Assembly: GCF_904846225.1 (NCBI RefSeq)
Contig: NZ_CAJGZJ010000016.1
Coordinates: 1 to 64,000 of the forward strand
DNA: 64,000 bases
Reading direction: 5' to 3'
Source: Psychrobacter immobilis
GTDB taxonomy: Bacteria > Pseudomonadota > Gammaproteobacteria > Pseudomonadales > Moraxellaceae
The translations under genes were made by a program, and so were the position numbers. This document shows positions 44,334 to 54,328 of this stretch, one piece after another. The stretch's first letter is position 1. The number at the start of each line of letters is the position of its first letter. Below the pieces are notes generated by a model that saw only the letters and a program-made list of their open reading frames with translations, was not told the origin of the DNA and made no database searches.

Positions 44334-45329
44334 TTACGATTTCTGCTCTTCTAATGCTTGTTTAAGCGTTGGCTGTTTAAATTCATAGCCTGCGTCCTGT
44401 AGTGCTTGCGGCAATACTTTTTGTCCATCAATGAGTAATGTAGACATCTCACCAAACATTAGCTTGAGTAAAAAATCTGGTAAAGTAAAAAATGTTGGAC
44501 GGTGTAGCCATGCGCCTAGGGTTTTGGTAAACGTGTGATTGGTCACAGGATTGGGTGCAGTGAGGTTGTAGATGACCGCTGATTTGTCATTTGCCGTCTG
44601 CAAGGTGTTTTCATCTATGCTGGCGCGCTCAACGTGCGTAGTCTCAACTTGTTCAATGCTAGCTTTACCAGCAAGATGCTGCTCAATAATGAATATCGCC
44701 GCCCCTACCCAATCCTCACGGCTGACCCAGCTCATGATTTGTTTGCCATCACCCAATTGACCACCGACACCCATTTTAAAGGGCGTTAATAGTTTGCCGA
44801 GCATACCGCCTTCAGGGTGCATCACCACGCCAGTGCGCACGATAGCCACAGGTACACCATATTTGGTTGCGGTTAACGCCAATTTTTCCCATTTATCACA
44901 TAATTGATGAGAAAAATCCGTTTGGAAGTCACTGCTCTCGGTCAATGGTTTATCACCTTGAGTACCATACCAACCAATGGCAGATCCACTGACCATTAGC
45001 GTGGGCTTAGTAATCGTACGAGCGATAAACGCCAATAATGCTTCGGTGGGCTTAACACGGCTGGCAAGCAGTTGCTCTTTGCGCGCATCGCTCCAACGTG
45101 CGTCAGCAATACCTGCACCTGCTAGATTTAAAATCACATCGAAGCGTTTATCGGAGTTTGTCAGCTCATCATAAGTCATCATGTCAATATCGTTAGGATG
45201 CGCCTGACTGCTATCACGCGTCAGCCAAGTAATATGCACCGTTTTATTTTCTGCACGGTAACGCGCCATAATCTCTTGGCTGAATGCACTTCCTAAAAAT
45301 CCTGAGCCGCCACTGATTAAAATGTTCAT
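44334..45329 (-). CDS. TIGR01777 family NAD(P)-dependent epimerase-like protein (YfcH)
   Basis: 331 residues. A Rossmann opening LISGGSGFLGSAF (GxxGFxG) and a C-terminal DUF1731-like domain (GEMSTLLIDGQKVLPQALQDAGYEF) are the two halves of YfcH. GSAIGWYGTQGDKPLTE and MSWVSREDWVGAA are characteristic. No known substrate; homologues are near cell-division or lipid genes. Stand-alone on the minus strand. Confidence 0.9.
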   Translation of the reverse strand: MNILISGGSGFLGSAFSQEIMARYRAENKTVHITWLTRDSSQAHPNDIDMMTYDELTNSDKRFDVILNLAGAGIADARWSDARKEQLLASRVKPTEALLAFIARTITKPTLMVSGSAIGWYGTQGDKPLTESSDFQTDFSHQLCDKWEKLALTATKYGVPVAIVRTGVVMHPEGGMLGKLLTPFKMGVGGQLGDGKQIMSWVSREDWVGAAIFIIEQHLAGKASIEQVETTHVERASIDENTLQTANDKSAVIYNLTAPNPVTNHTFTKTLGAWLHRPTFFTLPDFLLKLMFGEMSTLLIDGQKVLPQALQDAGYEFKQPTLKQALEEQKS

Positions 45330-45364
45330 GCCCTACTCCCTATGTACATTATTTTTCATAATTA

Positions 45365-45862
45365 TCATTCGGTAAAAATTAACCTGTTATAGCCATCGTC
45401 TGCTTTTTTAGCGCATATATCAAAACGACTTTTACATGGTTTTGGTAAAGCTATGCAGCTGGCGATAGCTGAATTGATCGCGCCAAATAACCCGACACCC
45501 ATCATAAAGGCCAGTAGCACGCCCACTTCTAACCATGAGTTGATGCCTAAATATAAGATAATTGCACCCATGTAACCTGCTGAGGTTATAAAGCCAATTA
45601 CAAAGGTTGTGCTTATACTTTTATGATTACCCCGCCATATATTTTTAAAGGAGACGATAAAGCCCGTTAATAATGCGGGGATAAAACCCAATAAACCAAC
45701 GTATAGTAATGGTTGATAACCAATCTGAGCAAAATCTGCATGCCTAAAAACAAACAATAAAGCCAGCTCTGCAATCAATCCACCAACCACACTGCCCAGA
45801 CCTGCAAACAAAATAATCACTGATAAATAAGGGTAAGCAGCGACATTATTATTCGTTTTCAT
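45365..45862 (-). CDS. Small integral membrane protein, unknown function
   Basis: 165 residues with about four hydrophobic segments (approximately 10-35, 45-65, 78-100 and 105-135) and a soluble, Lys-rich end. A Gly-rich pattern (FAGLGSVVGGLIAEL) is similar to Major-facilitator fragments, but no family is recognised. The upstream region to 45979 contains two DnaA-box-like sequences (TGTGGATAA at 45933-45941 and GGTGGATAA at 45944-45952), which may be accidental. Confidence 0.5.
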   Translation of the reverse strand: MKTNNNVAAYPYLSVIILFAGLGSVVGGLIAELALLFVFRHADFAQIGYQPLLYVGLLGFIPALLTGFIVSFKNIWRGNHKSISTTFVIGFITSAGYMGAIILYLGINSWLEVGVLLAFMMGVGLFGAINSAIASCIALPKPCKSRFDICAKKADDGYNRLIFTE

Positions 45863-45979
45863 GATATTTATCCTATTAACATTTATCGTTAATTAAGTAT
45901 AAATAGGGCGTTAGTAAAGCCAATGAATTTGCTGTGGATAATTGGTGGATAAGTGTCTCAATGTTATTTAGCATAACTA

Positions 45980-46930
45980 TTAGACAAAATGCTTACGAAT
46001 AGGACAGTCATTTTCATCGTGATTATAGCGATAGTTATTTTTTATATTATTCCAACGATTATTTATAAAATCCATGATGTTAGCTATGGTTGGCAATACA
46101 TGTGCTTTGGTCAGGTGCGGCGCTACCGTATCTAAACGCTTGGCCAGCTCCGGTAAATGATTGGATGGTACAGCAGGAAATAGATGATGCTCTACGTGAT
46201 AGAGTAAGTTAAACGTCAGCAAGTTGACCAATGGGTTGCGCTCAGTTCGAGCAATCGTTTCATCACAATCATGATGCACGCCCCACACTGCGATAATACC
46301 GACACTGGCATTTGCCAACATCATCGTCGATATATGATAGACCAGTACTTGCGCTGTCATCGCAAGAGCAGAGACAGGAAACACGGTCAATATGATTGCG
46401 ACGATAATGACCAAAGCAATCAAACCAAACTCTAACCAAATGATACGTTGATTACGACGGCTACTTAGGCGTAATCCTTGACGATAGATATCCAATCGAT
46501 AGCTCACGCCACCTAACATCGCGCGCCACCACGACACTTTTGCCAGACTGCCCTCAACATCGCTATCGCCTAACGGGTTACGATGATGTTCCATGTGAGT
46601 GGCTCGAATGTTGTGCAAACTGGTCATCAATAACACACTAAGCAGTAATAATAACGCGGTAATCGTACGTTTACCTGTACCCAAACTATGATGGTAACCA
46701 TCGTGTGCTTGGCGGAAAGCGGCCGCAAAAAATAAATAAGAAGCGCCGCATGCTAAGACATACCATGATTGACTGGCAAACCACCACGACAACAATAAAA
46801 ATGGATAAGGCAACATAACGTTATAAGCGATTTGACGGCGCGTTAACTGGCGCAAGTCTTGCCAATCCACTACGCTGATCGTATTTTTCATCGCTATGTT
46901 TTTATTACCCTGTGTGTTATTCGCTTTCAT
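45980..46930 (-). CDS. Membrane fatty acid desaturase, paralogue 2
   Basis: 316 residues from the ATG at 46930, which has GGA upstream; a longer frame to 47038 runs through the operator and is unlikely. Metal motifs HDGYHH, HMEHH and HVEHHLFP are intact and the membrane topology matches paralogue 1. VDWQDLRQLT near the start aligns with WQDLRQLKP of paralogue 1. A perfect 22-bp palindrome lies 63 bases upstream and the regulator gene follows on the same strand, 17 bases further upstream. Confidence 0.87.
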   Translation of the reverse strand: MKANNTQGNKNIAMKNTISVVDWQDLRQLTRRQIAYNVMLPYPFLLLSWWFASQSWYVLACGASYLFFAAAFRQAHDGYHHSLGTGKRTITALLLLLSVLLMTSLHNIRATHMEHHRNPLGDSDVEGSLAKVSWWRAMLGGVSYRLDIYRQGLRLSSRRNQRIIWLEFGLIALVIIVAIILTVFPVSALAMTAQVLVYHISTMMLANASVGIIAVWGVHHDCDETIARTERNPLVNLLTFNLLYHVEHHLFPAVPSNHLPELAKRLDTVAPHLTKAHVLPTIANIMDFINNRWNNIKNNYRYNHDENDCPIRKHFV

Positions 46931-46992
46931 ATTACACATCCGTTTTTTATAGTCAGTAATAAATCTCAGTTGATGATTATCTTCATTACATA

Positions 46993-47014
46993 AATTTCTG
47001 TTTAAACAGAAATT
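46993..47014. promoter_or_regulatory. Probable operator upstream of desaturase 2 (perfect palindrome)
   Basis: AATTTCTGTTT / AAACAGAAATT is a perfect 22-bp palindrome with core TTTCTGT-TTAA-ACAGAAA. It lies between the regulator's stop and the desaturase start. Confidence 0.75.
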
Positions 47015-47054
47015 ACTACTTAAATTTCTTATTTTCAATTAATAACTCTTGTTA

Positions 47055-47573
47055 CTAGCGTAAAACCTTTTTGATACTAGCGCCCAATTTGAGGACTTTT
47101 TTAAGGATGCTTGTGGGTAGTTTGAGCATCTCAGATGACCAAGTGGTAAGCGTTTCAACGAACTCTTGTGTGTCACGGATACGAGCTTTTACCTCATTGT
47201 TTTCGTGTGCAAACTCAGGACTGTCCATCAGCTCCTGTAAAAACTGAACGGTTGGCTCAAGTTCGCGCTTCTGACGCTCTACCACAATAATACGTGCCAA
47301 TTCCCAAACATCGGTATTGGTCGTAAAGTGGTCGCGACGATCACCCAATATTGAAACCTTTTGTACCAAACCCCAGTGCTGTAGCTCTTTGATACTGTTT
47401 GAAACGTTAGAACGCGCCACTCCCAGCGTGTCGGTAATTTCCTCAGCATTTAGTGGTTTACCGATAATAAATAACAACGCGTGAATCTGTGACATAGTGC
47501 GGTTAACGCCCCACTGCGAACCCATTTCACCCCAATGTAAGATAAATTTTTCGGTGACGGGATTAAGTTTCAT
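47055..47573 (-). CDS. GbsR/MarR family transcriptional regulator of desaturase genes
   Basis: 172 residues. The N-terminal winged helix (MGSQWGVNRTMSQIHALLFI, EEITDTLGVARSNVSNSIKELQHWGLV) fits the GbsR/MarR-type family, and the C-terminal helices (about 95-165) would dimerise. It lies directly upstream of desaturase 2 on the same strand and has its own operator-like site 97 bases ahead of its start. The identical half-sites at all three places suggest it represses both desaturases and itself in response to fatty acid state; the ligand is unknown. Confidence 0.75.
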   Translation of the reverse strand: MKLNPVTEKFILHWGEMGSQWGVNRTMSQIHALLFIIGKPLNAEEITDTLGVARSNVSNSIKELQHWGLVQKVSILGDRRDHFTTNTDVWELARIIVVERQKRELEPTVQFLQELMDSPEFAHENNEVKARIRDTQEFVETLTTWSSEMLKLPTSILKKVLKLGASIKKVLR

Positions 47574-47669
47574 AATTGCTACCCATTTAATTATTTATAA
47601 AATTTCGATTGGCTAATTATCAACTGAATATTTAATTTACTGTTTAAACCATCTTGCGCTATTCTTTAA

Positions 47670-47687
47670 TTTCTGTCAATACAGAAA
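47670..47687. promoter_or_regulatory. Probable operator upstream of the regulator gene
   Basis: TTTCTGT-CAAT-ACAGAAA, a perfect 7-4-7 inverted repeat. A half site, ACTGTTTAAAC, lies nearby at about 47639-47649. Confidence 0.7.
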
Positions 47688-47740
47688 TAAATATAAAATC
47701 AGTTATTAAAAAATATGACTTCTCTAGCGGACAATCAGTG

Positions 47741-48370
47741 TTAACGGATAATTGATCCTGTTTTCGCATCACAAATTTGACTGGGCAACGTATAGCCTAA
47801 TGTTTCAGCTTGCAAGTAGCTGATTTGCTCACCGAAATAATTATAGGCTTCAGAAAATGTACTGGCAGGCGGTTGTCCTGACGGGTTACAACTGGTAGAA
47901 ACCAGTAATCCAAATGGGTTATGGACGCTGACCAGCTGTTGGCAAAGCTCACGGATAATAGGATGAGCAATCACCCTCACCGCGACCGTCTGATGCTGCC
48001 CTGTAATCCAAGGCGGAATAGTGATAGCCAGTGTCTGCGGAATAGCGATTAGCCAAGTATGGGCTTGCTTATATTGCAAATCTACATTTTTACTGTCTGT
48101 TTGCCAGCTCTTTAAAATAGAGTCACGCTGCGCCTCATCTAACGCTACTAGCAAAGATGCCAAGCGTTCTACACTGTCAGTAATGACAATCATACCTTTG
48201 GCTTGTGGCCGCTGTTTGATGGCTAAAATGCGCTGAACGGCTTCTTCGTCATAGGGGTCACAACCTATTCCCCACACGCTCTCGGTTGGGTAAGCAAGCA
48301 GTTGCCCAGCTTTTAGACAGTTGGCTGCTTGAATCACAGAAGTGGTAGTCGTAGGAGTAGATGGGTTCAT
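47741..48370 (-). CDS. tsaC: Threonylcarbamoyl-AMP synthase (TsaC/YrdC)
   Basis: Makes threonylcarbamoyl-AMP for t6A modification of tRNAs that read ANN codons. 209 residues from the ATG at 48370 (an upstream Leu-rich frame is less likely). Motifs: AYPTESVWGIGCDP (the KxR/SxN region), LAIKQRPQAKGMIV, TTWLIAIPQTLAI and STSCNPSGQPP. Downstream of dprA on the same strand, a common pairing. Confidence 0.92.
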   Translation of the reverse strand: MNPSTPTTTTSVIQAANCLKAGQLLAYPTESVWGIGCDPYDEEAVQRILAIKQRPQAKGMIVITDSVERLASLLVALDEAQRDSILKSWQTDSKNVDLQYKQAHTWLIAIPQTLAITIPPWITGQHQTVAVRVIAHPIIRELCQQLVSVHNPFGLLVSTSCNPSGQPPASTFSEAYNYFGEQISYLQAETLGYTLPSQICDAKTGSIIR

Positions 48371-48500
48371 AGTATGAATAAGTCGTGATGGTGTAAAAAT
48401 CAGCGTCAATAATAGCACAGCCGGATCATTGACTCAGCTAGCAGTCATTAAAAGTGGATAAGACAAACTAAGCATTATATTTTTGGCAAAAATTATAACG

Positions 48501-49754
48501 TTAAGCGCGTAAATAACGTCCACCCTGTACGTTGACAATGCCTAATAATTCAAGCTCCATCAACTGTCCTATCAGATGCGGCGCGGTCAGTTCAGTGGCA
48601 CTGATAAGCGCGTCTAAATCCTGCCCATGCCAATCAAGCTGCTGATAAATCACCGTTAAATGTTCAGGTACGGCGATAGCGCTGCGCTGCGAATTGATAT
48701 TAGATGGCGTGCTTGGTGTAATCGCTTTATCGGTGTCTGTCGCACGAGATGGCTGATGAATACCTGATTGGCTGTCATCGTGATTGGCTACATGGCTTTC
48801 AGAGTCATTTGCTGATTGATACGAGTAATTATTATGAATCAACTGGCTATTCACATCATCGATGACTTGTTGAGGATGATAAATTAACGTCGCGCCCTCA
48901 CGAATCAAATGGTGACAACCTTCTGCGTTGCTATTGTCGATATGGCTGGGAATCGCAAAGACTTGCTTGCCCTGCTCAGAGGTCAGACGCGCAGTAATCA
49001 GCGAACCGCTTCGAACCGCTGCTTCTGTCACGATCGTCGCAAGACTCAGTCCAGCAACCAAGCGATTACGGCGAGGAAAAGTATGCTTGTGCGGCTGGGT
49101 ATGCGGCAATAACTCACTAATAATACAACCACCTTGCTCGATAATCTGGCTAAACAATTTATCATGATGATTGGGGTAATTGATGTCGATACCCGTCCCC
49201 ATCACACCAACCGTACGGCCTTTATACTCGACGTCCGACTGTGCCAAAGCGCCCAAATGGGCACGTTTATCAACCCCCATCGCAAGCCCACTGGTGACAA
49301 TATAACCTGCCTGCGCTAAATATTGCGCCATATCAAAAGTGGTTTTTTGCGCATGGGCGGTGGGTTTTCGACTACCGACGATAGCGATTTGTGCCTGCTG
49401 CAACCGTGCACTATTACCACGGTAAAATAACAAAGGCGGCGCATCATAAATATGTAGGAGCTGGGCAGGATAGTCAGGCTGATCATCGAATAGTAGCCCA
49501 TAGCTTCCTGCTATTAATGCCTGTTGAATTTTATCGATATCAGCGTTCGTTTGCTCGGGCTGCTCATGACGTTTAAGATGAGTATGATGAATACCCAGCT
49601 GCCGCCAAGCCTCTACTTTGGCCTGCCAAGCAAGCTGTGCATGGCCAAAAGAGGTAATGAGCTTATGATAAGCCGATAATGACGCATTCACCTCATACCA
49701 CAGTGCCAATACGGCGCGCTGATCATCGGTTAATAAAGAGGAGACTGCCGTCAT
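48501..49754 (-). CDS. dprA: DNA processing protein DprA
   Basis: Loads RecA on incoming single-stranded DNA in natural transformation. 417 residues. Rossmann-type DprA domain with AIVGSRKPTAHAQKTT, ASGLAMGVDKRAHLGAL, VGVMGTGIDINYP and PHTQPHKHTFPRRNRLVAGLS. A C-terminal winged-helix domain (about 365-417) is visible after a Ser/Thr-rich linker. dprA is intact although comM in this window is broken, so the competence pathway is only partly damaged. Confidence 0.93.
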   Translation of the reverse strand: MTAVSSLLTDDQRAVLALWYEVNASLSAYHKLITSFGHAQLAWQAKVEAWRQLGIHHTHLKRHEQPEQTNADIDKIQQALIAGSYGLLFDDQPDYPAQLLHIYDAPPLLFYRGNSARLQQAQIAIVGSRKPTAHAQKTTFDMAQYLAQAGYIVTSGLAMGVDKRAHLGALAQSDVEYKGRTVGVMGTGIDINYPNHHDKLFSQIIEQGGCIISELLPHTQPHKHTFPRRNRLVAGLSLATIVTEAAVRSGSLITARLTSEQGKQVFAIPSHIDNSNAEGCHHLIREGATLIYHPQQVIDDVNSQLIHNNYSYQSANDSESHVANHDDSQSGIHQPSRATDTDKAITPSTPSNINSQRSAIAVPEHLTVIYQQLDWHGQDLDALISATELTAPHLIGQLMELELLGIVNVQGGRYLRA

Positions 49755-49855
49755 AAATAGTTATCTCGATAGGCGGATGTAGACTGGCTCATTTAATGAA
49801 ACCGCTATAGTTAAAAGACCTTAAAAGGTTATGATACTTTTGGTGACTATATATA

Positions 49856-50953
49856 TTATAGATAAGGCGGCGGTAGTAACTGATCACCGACATTCATCGG
49901 TAGCTCAGAATCTAACACATAAGCGTAGCTAATATGCTCAAAAGTGTTGAACACCATAACCATACCGCTTGGCTCATTTGGCAAACGCACAGGCGTGTCA
50001 TTGTCTCTGGTGTCGCGTACCAACGGCCCTTTTTGATAGACCGTTAACACATCACCAGGTTTAGCACCTTGTTCACTACCTAGATTAATAGCGACCACAC
50101 TGCCCTTTGCCGCTGAACTGATTGAGTCCATTATCCGCACAATCAAGCCACCGCGACTGACAGAGGCAGGGGCTGGATAAAACACGGGCGGGATAGAGTT
50201 ATTTAGCTCTACAAATACGCGATCACCTTCGCGCACTTCTTTACCATAACTGTCCGTGAGCTGCAAACTAGTGACACCATTGGTTTCTGTCGAAGTAACC
50301 AATCCTGTTGCCACTTGCGAGACTTCTAAACCGATAACTGCTTGCGTTTTGGGATCGACATAGCGCTCACCCTCACGGTAGATGCCATAGCGCTGACCGA
50401 CGATAAGGGGCACGCCTTTGGCATAAACTTTATCACCAGCAGCCGTAATTAAGTTGCGGTTTTTGGACGCTAAAATATAAGGTGTGGTGTTGAAATCTTG
50501 TGGATTGACGATGATTGTCTTATCTAGCCAATGCTGAATAGCAGACAATGGGATAGGTGGAATGCTGTTAGCAGTGGAAGTTACCGTCACTGAACTAGCA
50601 ACCACATTACCTACTAATTGTTTTTCAATCCCAGCGCAGCCTTCACCAGTATCCACACCAATGAGCGTCTTTCCTTGGATTACACACAAGATCAGAATGT
50701 CATTGGGATAAATAAGATTGGGGTTTTTGATTTGTTTGTTGGTCGCCCAAATTTCTTTCCAGCGCCATGGACTGTCCAAATAACGACCTGAGATGTCCCA
50801 CAATGTATCGCCCTTTTTGACGATATAGCGATTGGGCGCATCCGCTTTGATAGCTGGTGGTGGATTGTTAGCATAGGCAGTAGTCATCAGCATTGCACTG
50901 CTAAATGTTGTGATTAGCAGGGCTTTTACTATCTTTTTTAAGCGCATCTTCAT
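49856..50953 (-). CDS. LysM peptidoglycan-binding exported protein
   Basis: 365 residues from the ATG at 50953 with GGATAT upstream; an earlier start would put a second hydrophobic stretch ahead of the signal peptide. Signal KMRLKKIVKALLITT...TAYA, then a LysM domain (YIVKKGDTLWDISGRYLDSPWRWKEIWA, IKNPNLIYPNDIL) at about 35-85. The C-terminal beta-rich part (GSEQGAKPGDVLTVYQ) fits the family usually found upstream of dprA. The signal and LysM put it in the periplasm, on the cell wall. Confidence 0.88.
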   Translation of the reverse strand: MKMRLKKIVKALLITTFSSAMLMTTAYANNPPPAIKADAPNRYIVKKGDTLWDISGRYLDSPWRWKEIWATNKQIKNPNLIYPNDILILCVIQGKTLIGVDTGEGCAGIEKQLVGNVVASSVTVTSTANSIPPIPLSAIQHWLDKTIIVNPQDFNTTPYILASKNRNLITAAGDKVYAKGVPLIVGQRYGIYREGERYVDPKTQAVIGLEVSQVATGLVTSTETNGVTSLQLTDSYGKEVREGDRVFVELNNSIPPVFYPAPASVSRGGLIVRIMDSISSAAKGSVVAINLGSEQGAKPGDVLTVYQKGPLVRDTRDNDTPVRLPNEPSGMVMVFNTFEHISYAYVLDSELPMNVGDQLLPPPYL

Positions 50954-51161
50954 TATTATATCCACAATATATACGGCTATTTTGGCTGGTGGTAGTGCTA
51001 AAAAAGCGTCTAGCACAATGATGACTTGCCGACGCTGTTTCTAATATTACAATCATATCTACCATAACACAATCATAAACAATTTATTACAATAGTGTAA
51101 CCTTTATGTGGATACTTTCTTTGAGATTTTTTTAAGAAAGGACTTTATAACCCTATGTTAT

Positions 51162-52583
51162 TCACGCTGGGTTTGCCGTGACATGCTGACGTATTTGCTC
51201 AGCGACTAGCTCAGCATTGTTGTCCAATATCACGACGTGCTGCGGTAAGCTCTCCAATCCTTCGGTATGCGCAGGACGAGCGATATCGATGTGACCGATG
51301 GCTTCAACGATCGTATCGGCGAATTTAACGGGCAATGCCGTCTCTGCACAAATGATAATCTCATTCTCTAACTGTAATGCTTTAGCGACTTTAATGCCAT
51401 CAGCGGTATGTGGATCAACCAACTCACCATGCTGCTCATACAGCGCTTTAATGGTCTGTAAACGGTCACTGTGGGTAGATTTGCCTGCTGCAAAACCATA
51501 ACGCGTGTTGACCGCCTCCATCAAATCCGCTAAATCAAAACCTTGACCTGATTTGACGCCTTCAAATAACTCATGAACGCGGGCGCTGTCTTTTTCTAGC
51601 AATAGATAAACAAAACGCTCAAAGTTAGAAGCCTTGGAGATATCCATTGACGGGCTTGAGGTGATATAGGTTTTTGCAGTCGGGCGTGGCTGATACGCGC
51701 CTTGGTTAAAGAAGTCATTGAGCACGTCGTTTTCGTTGGTGGCAACGATTAAACGCTGAATTGGCAAGCCCATTTCACGGGCGATGTGACCGGCGCAAAT
51801 ATTACCAAAATTGCCTGACGGTATACTAAAACTGACTTTTTCATCATTACTGCTGGTGACGGCAAAGTAAGCTTTGAAGTAATAAACAATCTGCGCCAGT
51901 ATGCGACCCCAGTTGATAGAATTCACAGTGCCTAGATTATAAGACGCTTTGAACGTCGCGTCTTGCTGTAGCGCTTTGACAATATCCTGACAATCATCAA
52001 ACATGCCATCAATCGCGATATTATGGATATTGTCGTCAGTCAAGCTATACATCTGCGCGCGCTGGAACTCGCTCATTTTGCCATGCGGTGACAGCATAAA
52101 GACTTCGATATTTTCTTTGCCGCGCAGTGCATACTCTGCCGCACTACCCGTGTCACCACTGGTTGCACCGATAATGGTGATACGCGCGTCTTTTCTTTTG
52201 AGCACGTATTCAAAAGCATTGCCCAAAAACTGCATGGCAACGTCTTTAAACGCCAGCGTTGGACCGTTTGACAATCCTAAAATATATAAGTCATCTTCAA
52301 GCTTGCGGACAGGCACAATCTCATCAGAACCGAAAACATCAGCGGTGTAAGTACGCTCAATGATATCTTGCAAATCAGCCGCAGGAATATCGGTCGCAAA
52401 GCGTTGCATGATTGCCATCGCAAGTTTTGGATAGCTAAGCGTGCGCCATTCATCGAGTACAGTGCTATCAATGTTTGGATAATGCTCAGGCAGCATCAAC
52501 CCGCCATCTGGTGCCAGACCCATCAAAAGCACATCACTAAAATCCATCGGCTCAGTTTGACCACGGGTACTGATATATTTCAT
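51162..52583 (-). CDS. thrC: Threonine synthase
   Basis: Converts O-phosphohomoserine to threonine with PLP. 473 residues, the class with an N-terminal domain (STRGQTEPMDFSDVLLMGLAPDGGL). The PLP Lys is in GPTLAFKDVAMQFLGN and the phosphate-binding loop in GATSGDTGSAAEYAL. SIPSGNFGNICAGH is typical. It is on the same strand as rsmB and fmt, 41 bases downstream of rsmB. Confidence 0.95.
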   Translation of the reverse strand: MKYISTRGQTEPMDFSDVLLMGLAPDGGLMLPEHYPNIDSTVLDEWRTLSYPKLAMAIMQRFATDIPAADLQDIIERTYTADVFGSDEIVPVRKLEDDLYILGLSNGPTLAFKDVAMQFLGNAFEYVLKRKDARITIIGATSGDTGSAAEYALRGKENIEVFMLSPHGKMSEFQRAQMYSLTDDNIHNIAIDGMFDDCQDIVKALQQDATFKASYNLGTVNSINWGRILAQIVYYFKAYFAVTSSNDEKVSFSIPSGNFGNICAGHIAREMGLPIQRLIVATNENDVLNDFFNQGAYQPRPTAKTYITSSPSMDISKASNFERFVYLLLEKDSARVHELFEGVKSGQGFDLADLMEAVNTRYGFAAGKSTHSDRLQTIKALYEQHGELVDPHTADGIKVAKALQLENEIIICAETALPVKFADTIVEAIGHIDIARPAHTEGLESLPQHVVILDNNAELVAEQIRQHVTANPA

Positions 52584-52624
52584 TTGAGTGTCCTGTCTAC
52601 AATGAGATGATTAATTAAAACAGT

Positions 52625-54208
52625 TTATTCAGCAGTTTTTTGTAGCAACGCATAATAAAAGCCGTCGCCGCTCTCGCTATCAATCGGCAAGCACTGACGA
52701 CCGATCGCTTGTTCGATACCCCAATTGCAATCGTCGCTAAATTCAACGGCTGCTACATTAGTATAGTGAGTCATGAAATCCTGCATTTGCTCGACGTTTT
52801 CTTGCTTTAAGATAGAGCACGTGACATACAACAGATAACCACCAACTTTAAGCTGTGGCCATAGATTATGCAATATATCGGCTTGCAACAGTGCCGTTTG
52901 CTCGATGTCTTCTTCAGTACGCAAGATACTGATATCGGGATGACGACGAATCACACCCGTCGCTGTACAAGGAGAATCTAGCAATATAGCGTCAAATACG
53001 AGTTTGCTCTTTTTCTTACCAGCCCCTTGCCATGTGGTTGCATCCGCACAGACAATGTTAAGCTCAATATTTTTTTCAGCTTGCTGCAAGTCGTGCTGAC
53101 TTAAATTCAAGCGCTGTAAATTAGTATGAATACGCTCGATACGTGGCGCTTCATTATCAATCGCAGTTAGCTTCACTTTCGAAACCATAGAAACGGATTC
53201 ATCGTTTTGTTTCACGTGAAACAGCGAATATTCATTTGAACTAATTAATTCTAACCAATGTGCAAGCTTACCACCCGGCGCTGCACAAGCATCTAAAATG
53301 CGGACTTCGTTGTTACTATTATTGTTATTCGTGTCTGTATCAAGGTCTACATCATCGTTTTTAACGCTCAACTTATTGAGTAGCGCGTTATGAATAAGCG
53401 GCGCTGCAAGCTGAGCGTGCATATCTTGTACACTAGCAGCCCCTTCAGCGAATTGCGGTAAGGCATTTACTGCGGTGCTTTGATGTAATCTTAGTCCTTT
53501 GGTTAATATACTATTAGATGTCGCTGTATCCGACGAGTTCTCAAGTTGTAAGCCACTCGTAAGCTCAACCAAATCGGCTTCAATCTCCGCCTCATTCAAG
53601 GCTTGTTGATAATCTTCTATCGAGGTAACCGCTGTATTTACGCGTAAAAACATCGGTGCAGGTTGACGTAAACCCTGCATCAGATCGTCATACTCTTCAC
53701 TCCAATCTTGCTTAAGCTGATAAGCAAGCCAATTGGGTAAGCTGTGCTTTTTATCACATTTCTTACGAAACTTACTTGGGTTCTTAGCGACTTTGCGCAA
53801 GATCGCGTTGATTAAACCAGTCGCATGTGCGAACTCAATTTCTTTGGCCGCTTCAACCGTTTCGTGAATCGCCGCATGATCGGCCACTTCCAAATACAAC
53901 AACTGTACCAAGCCTACTTGAATAGTCGTACGTACTTCTTTTTCATCAATGGAGTTATCAGCCAGACTATCCAGTAGGCGCTCAAGGGCATACCATTGGC
54001 GCAAGGTCGTTAGTAGCAACGCATGAGCAAAACCTTTATCACCGTCATGCAGGCTATTCAATAGTGGGTCAAGAACGCTTGAGAGCGATTGACCATTCTG
54101 AATCGCTAATAAGGTACGAATCACACGCACGCGTACGCTGCCGTTCATGATGAGGTTACTTGACGGTTTGAGCTTATTGTTTCTTGGCGCAGTGCTGGTT
54201 TGTCTCAT
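52625..54208 (-). CDS. rsmB: 16S rRNA cytosine-967 C5-methyltransferase
   Basis: Methylates C967 of 16S rRNA. 527 residues, longer than E. coli RsmB (429). N-terminal NusB-like domain (VIRTLLAIQNGQSLSSVLDPLL, LVQLLYLEVADHAAIHETVEAAK), then a SAM methyltransferase domain with DACAAPGGKLAHWLEL, DSPCTATGVIRRHPDI (Cys) and VTCSILKQENVEQM (catalytic Cys). Asn/Asp-rich inserts explain the extra length. A perfect 16-bp parS lies inside the gene (53208-53223). Follows fmt on the same strand. Confidence 0.94.
   Translation of the reverse strand: MRQTSTAPRNNKLKPSSNLIMNGSVRVRVIRTLLAIQNGQSLSSVLDPLLNSLHDGDKGFAHALLLTTLRQWYALERLLDSLADNSIDEKEVRTTIQVGLVQLLYLEVADHAAIHETVEAAKEIEFAHATGLINAILRKVAKNPSKFRKKCDKKHSLPNWLAYQLKQDWSEEYDDLMQGLRQPAPMFLRVNTAVTSIEDYQQALNEAEIEADLVELTSGLQLENSSDTATSNSILTKGLRLHQSTAVNALPQFAEGAASVQDMHAQLAAPLIHNALLNKLSVKNDDVDLDTDTNNNNSNNEVRILDACAAPGGKLAHWLELISSNEYSLFHVKQNDESVSMVSKVKLTAIDNEAPRIERIHTNLQRLNLSQHDLQQAEKNIELNIVCADATTWQGAGKKKSKLVFDAILLDSPCTATGVIRRHPDISILRTEEDIEQTALLQADILHNLWPQLKVGGYLLYVTCSILKQENVEQMQDFMTHYTNVAAVEFSDDCNWGIEQAIGRQCLPIDSESGDGFYYALLQKTAE
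53208..53223. promoter_or_regulatory. parS site (perfect 16-bp)
   Basis: TGTTTCACGTGAAACA is the exact parS consensus. It lies inside rsmB, which is normal for parS. Confidence 0.85.
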
Positions 54209-54328
54209 TAAGTTTTATTTCCTTGACGCATCATCGATAGCGTCTTGTGCAAGTTAGGGTATTTATCAATAGAATATTTATAGATAAGTGACTCATTATT
54301 AAATGAGGTTCAGTTCAGTTCAGTTAAA

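Noticed and set aside
45933..45952. Second DnaA-box cluster
   Set aside because: Only one exact box and one near match, which can occur by chance in AT-rich DNA.
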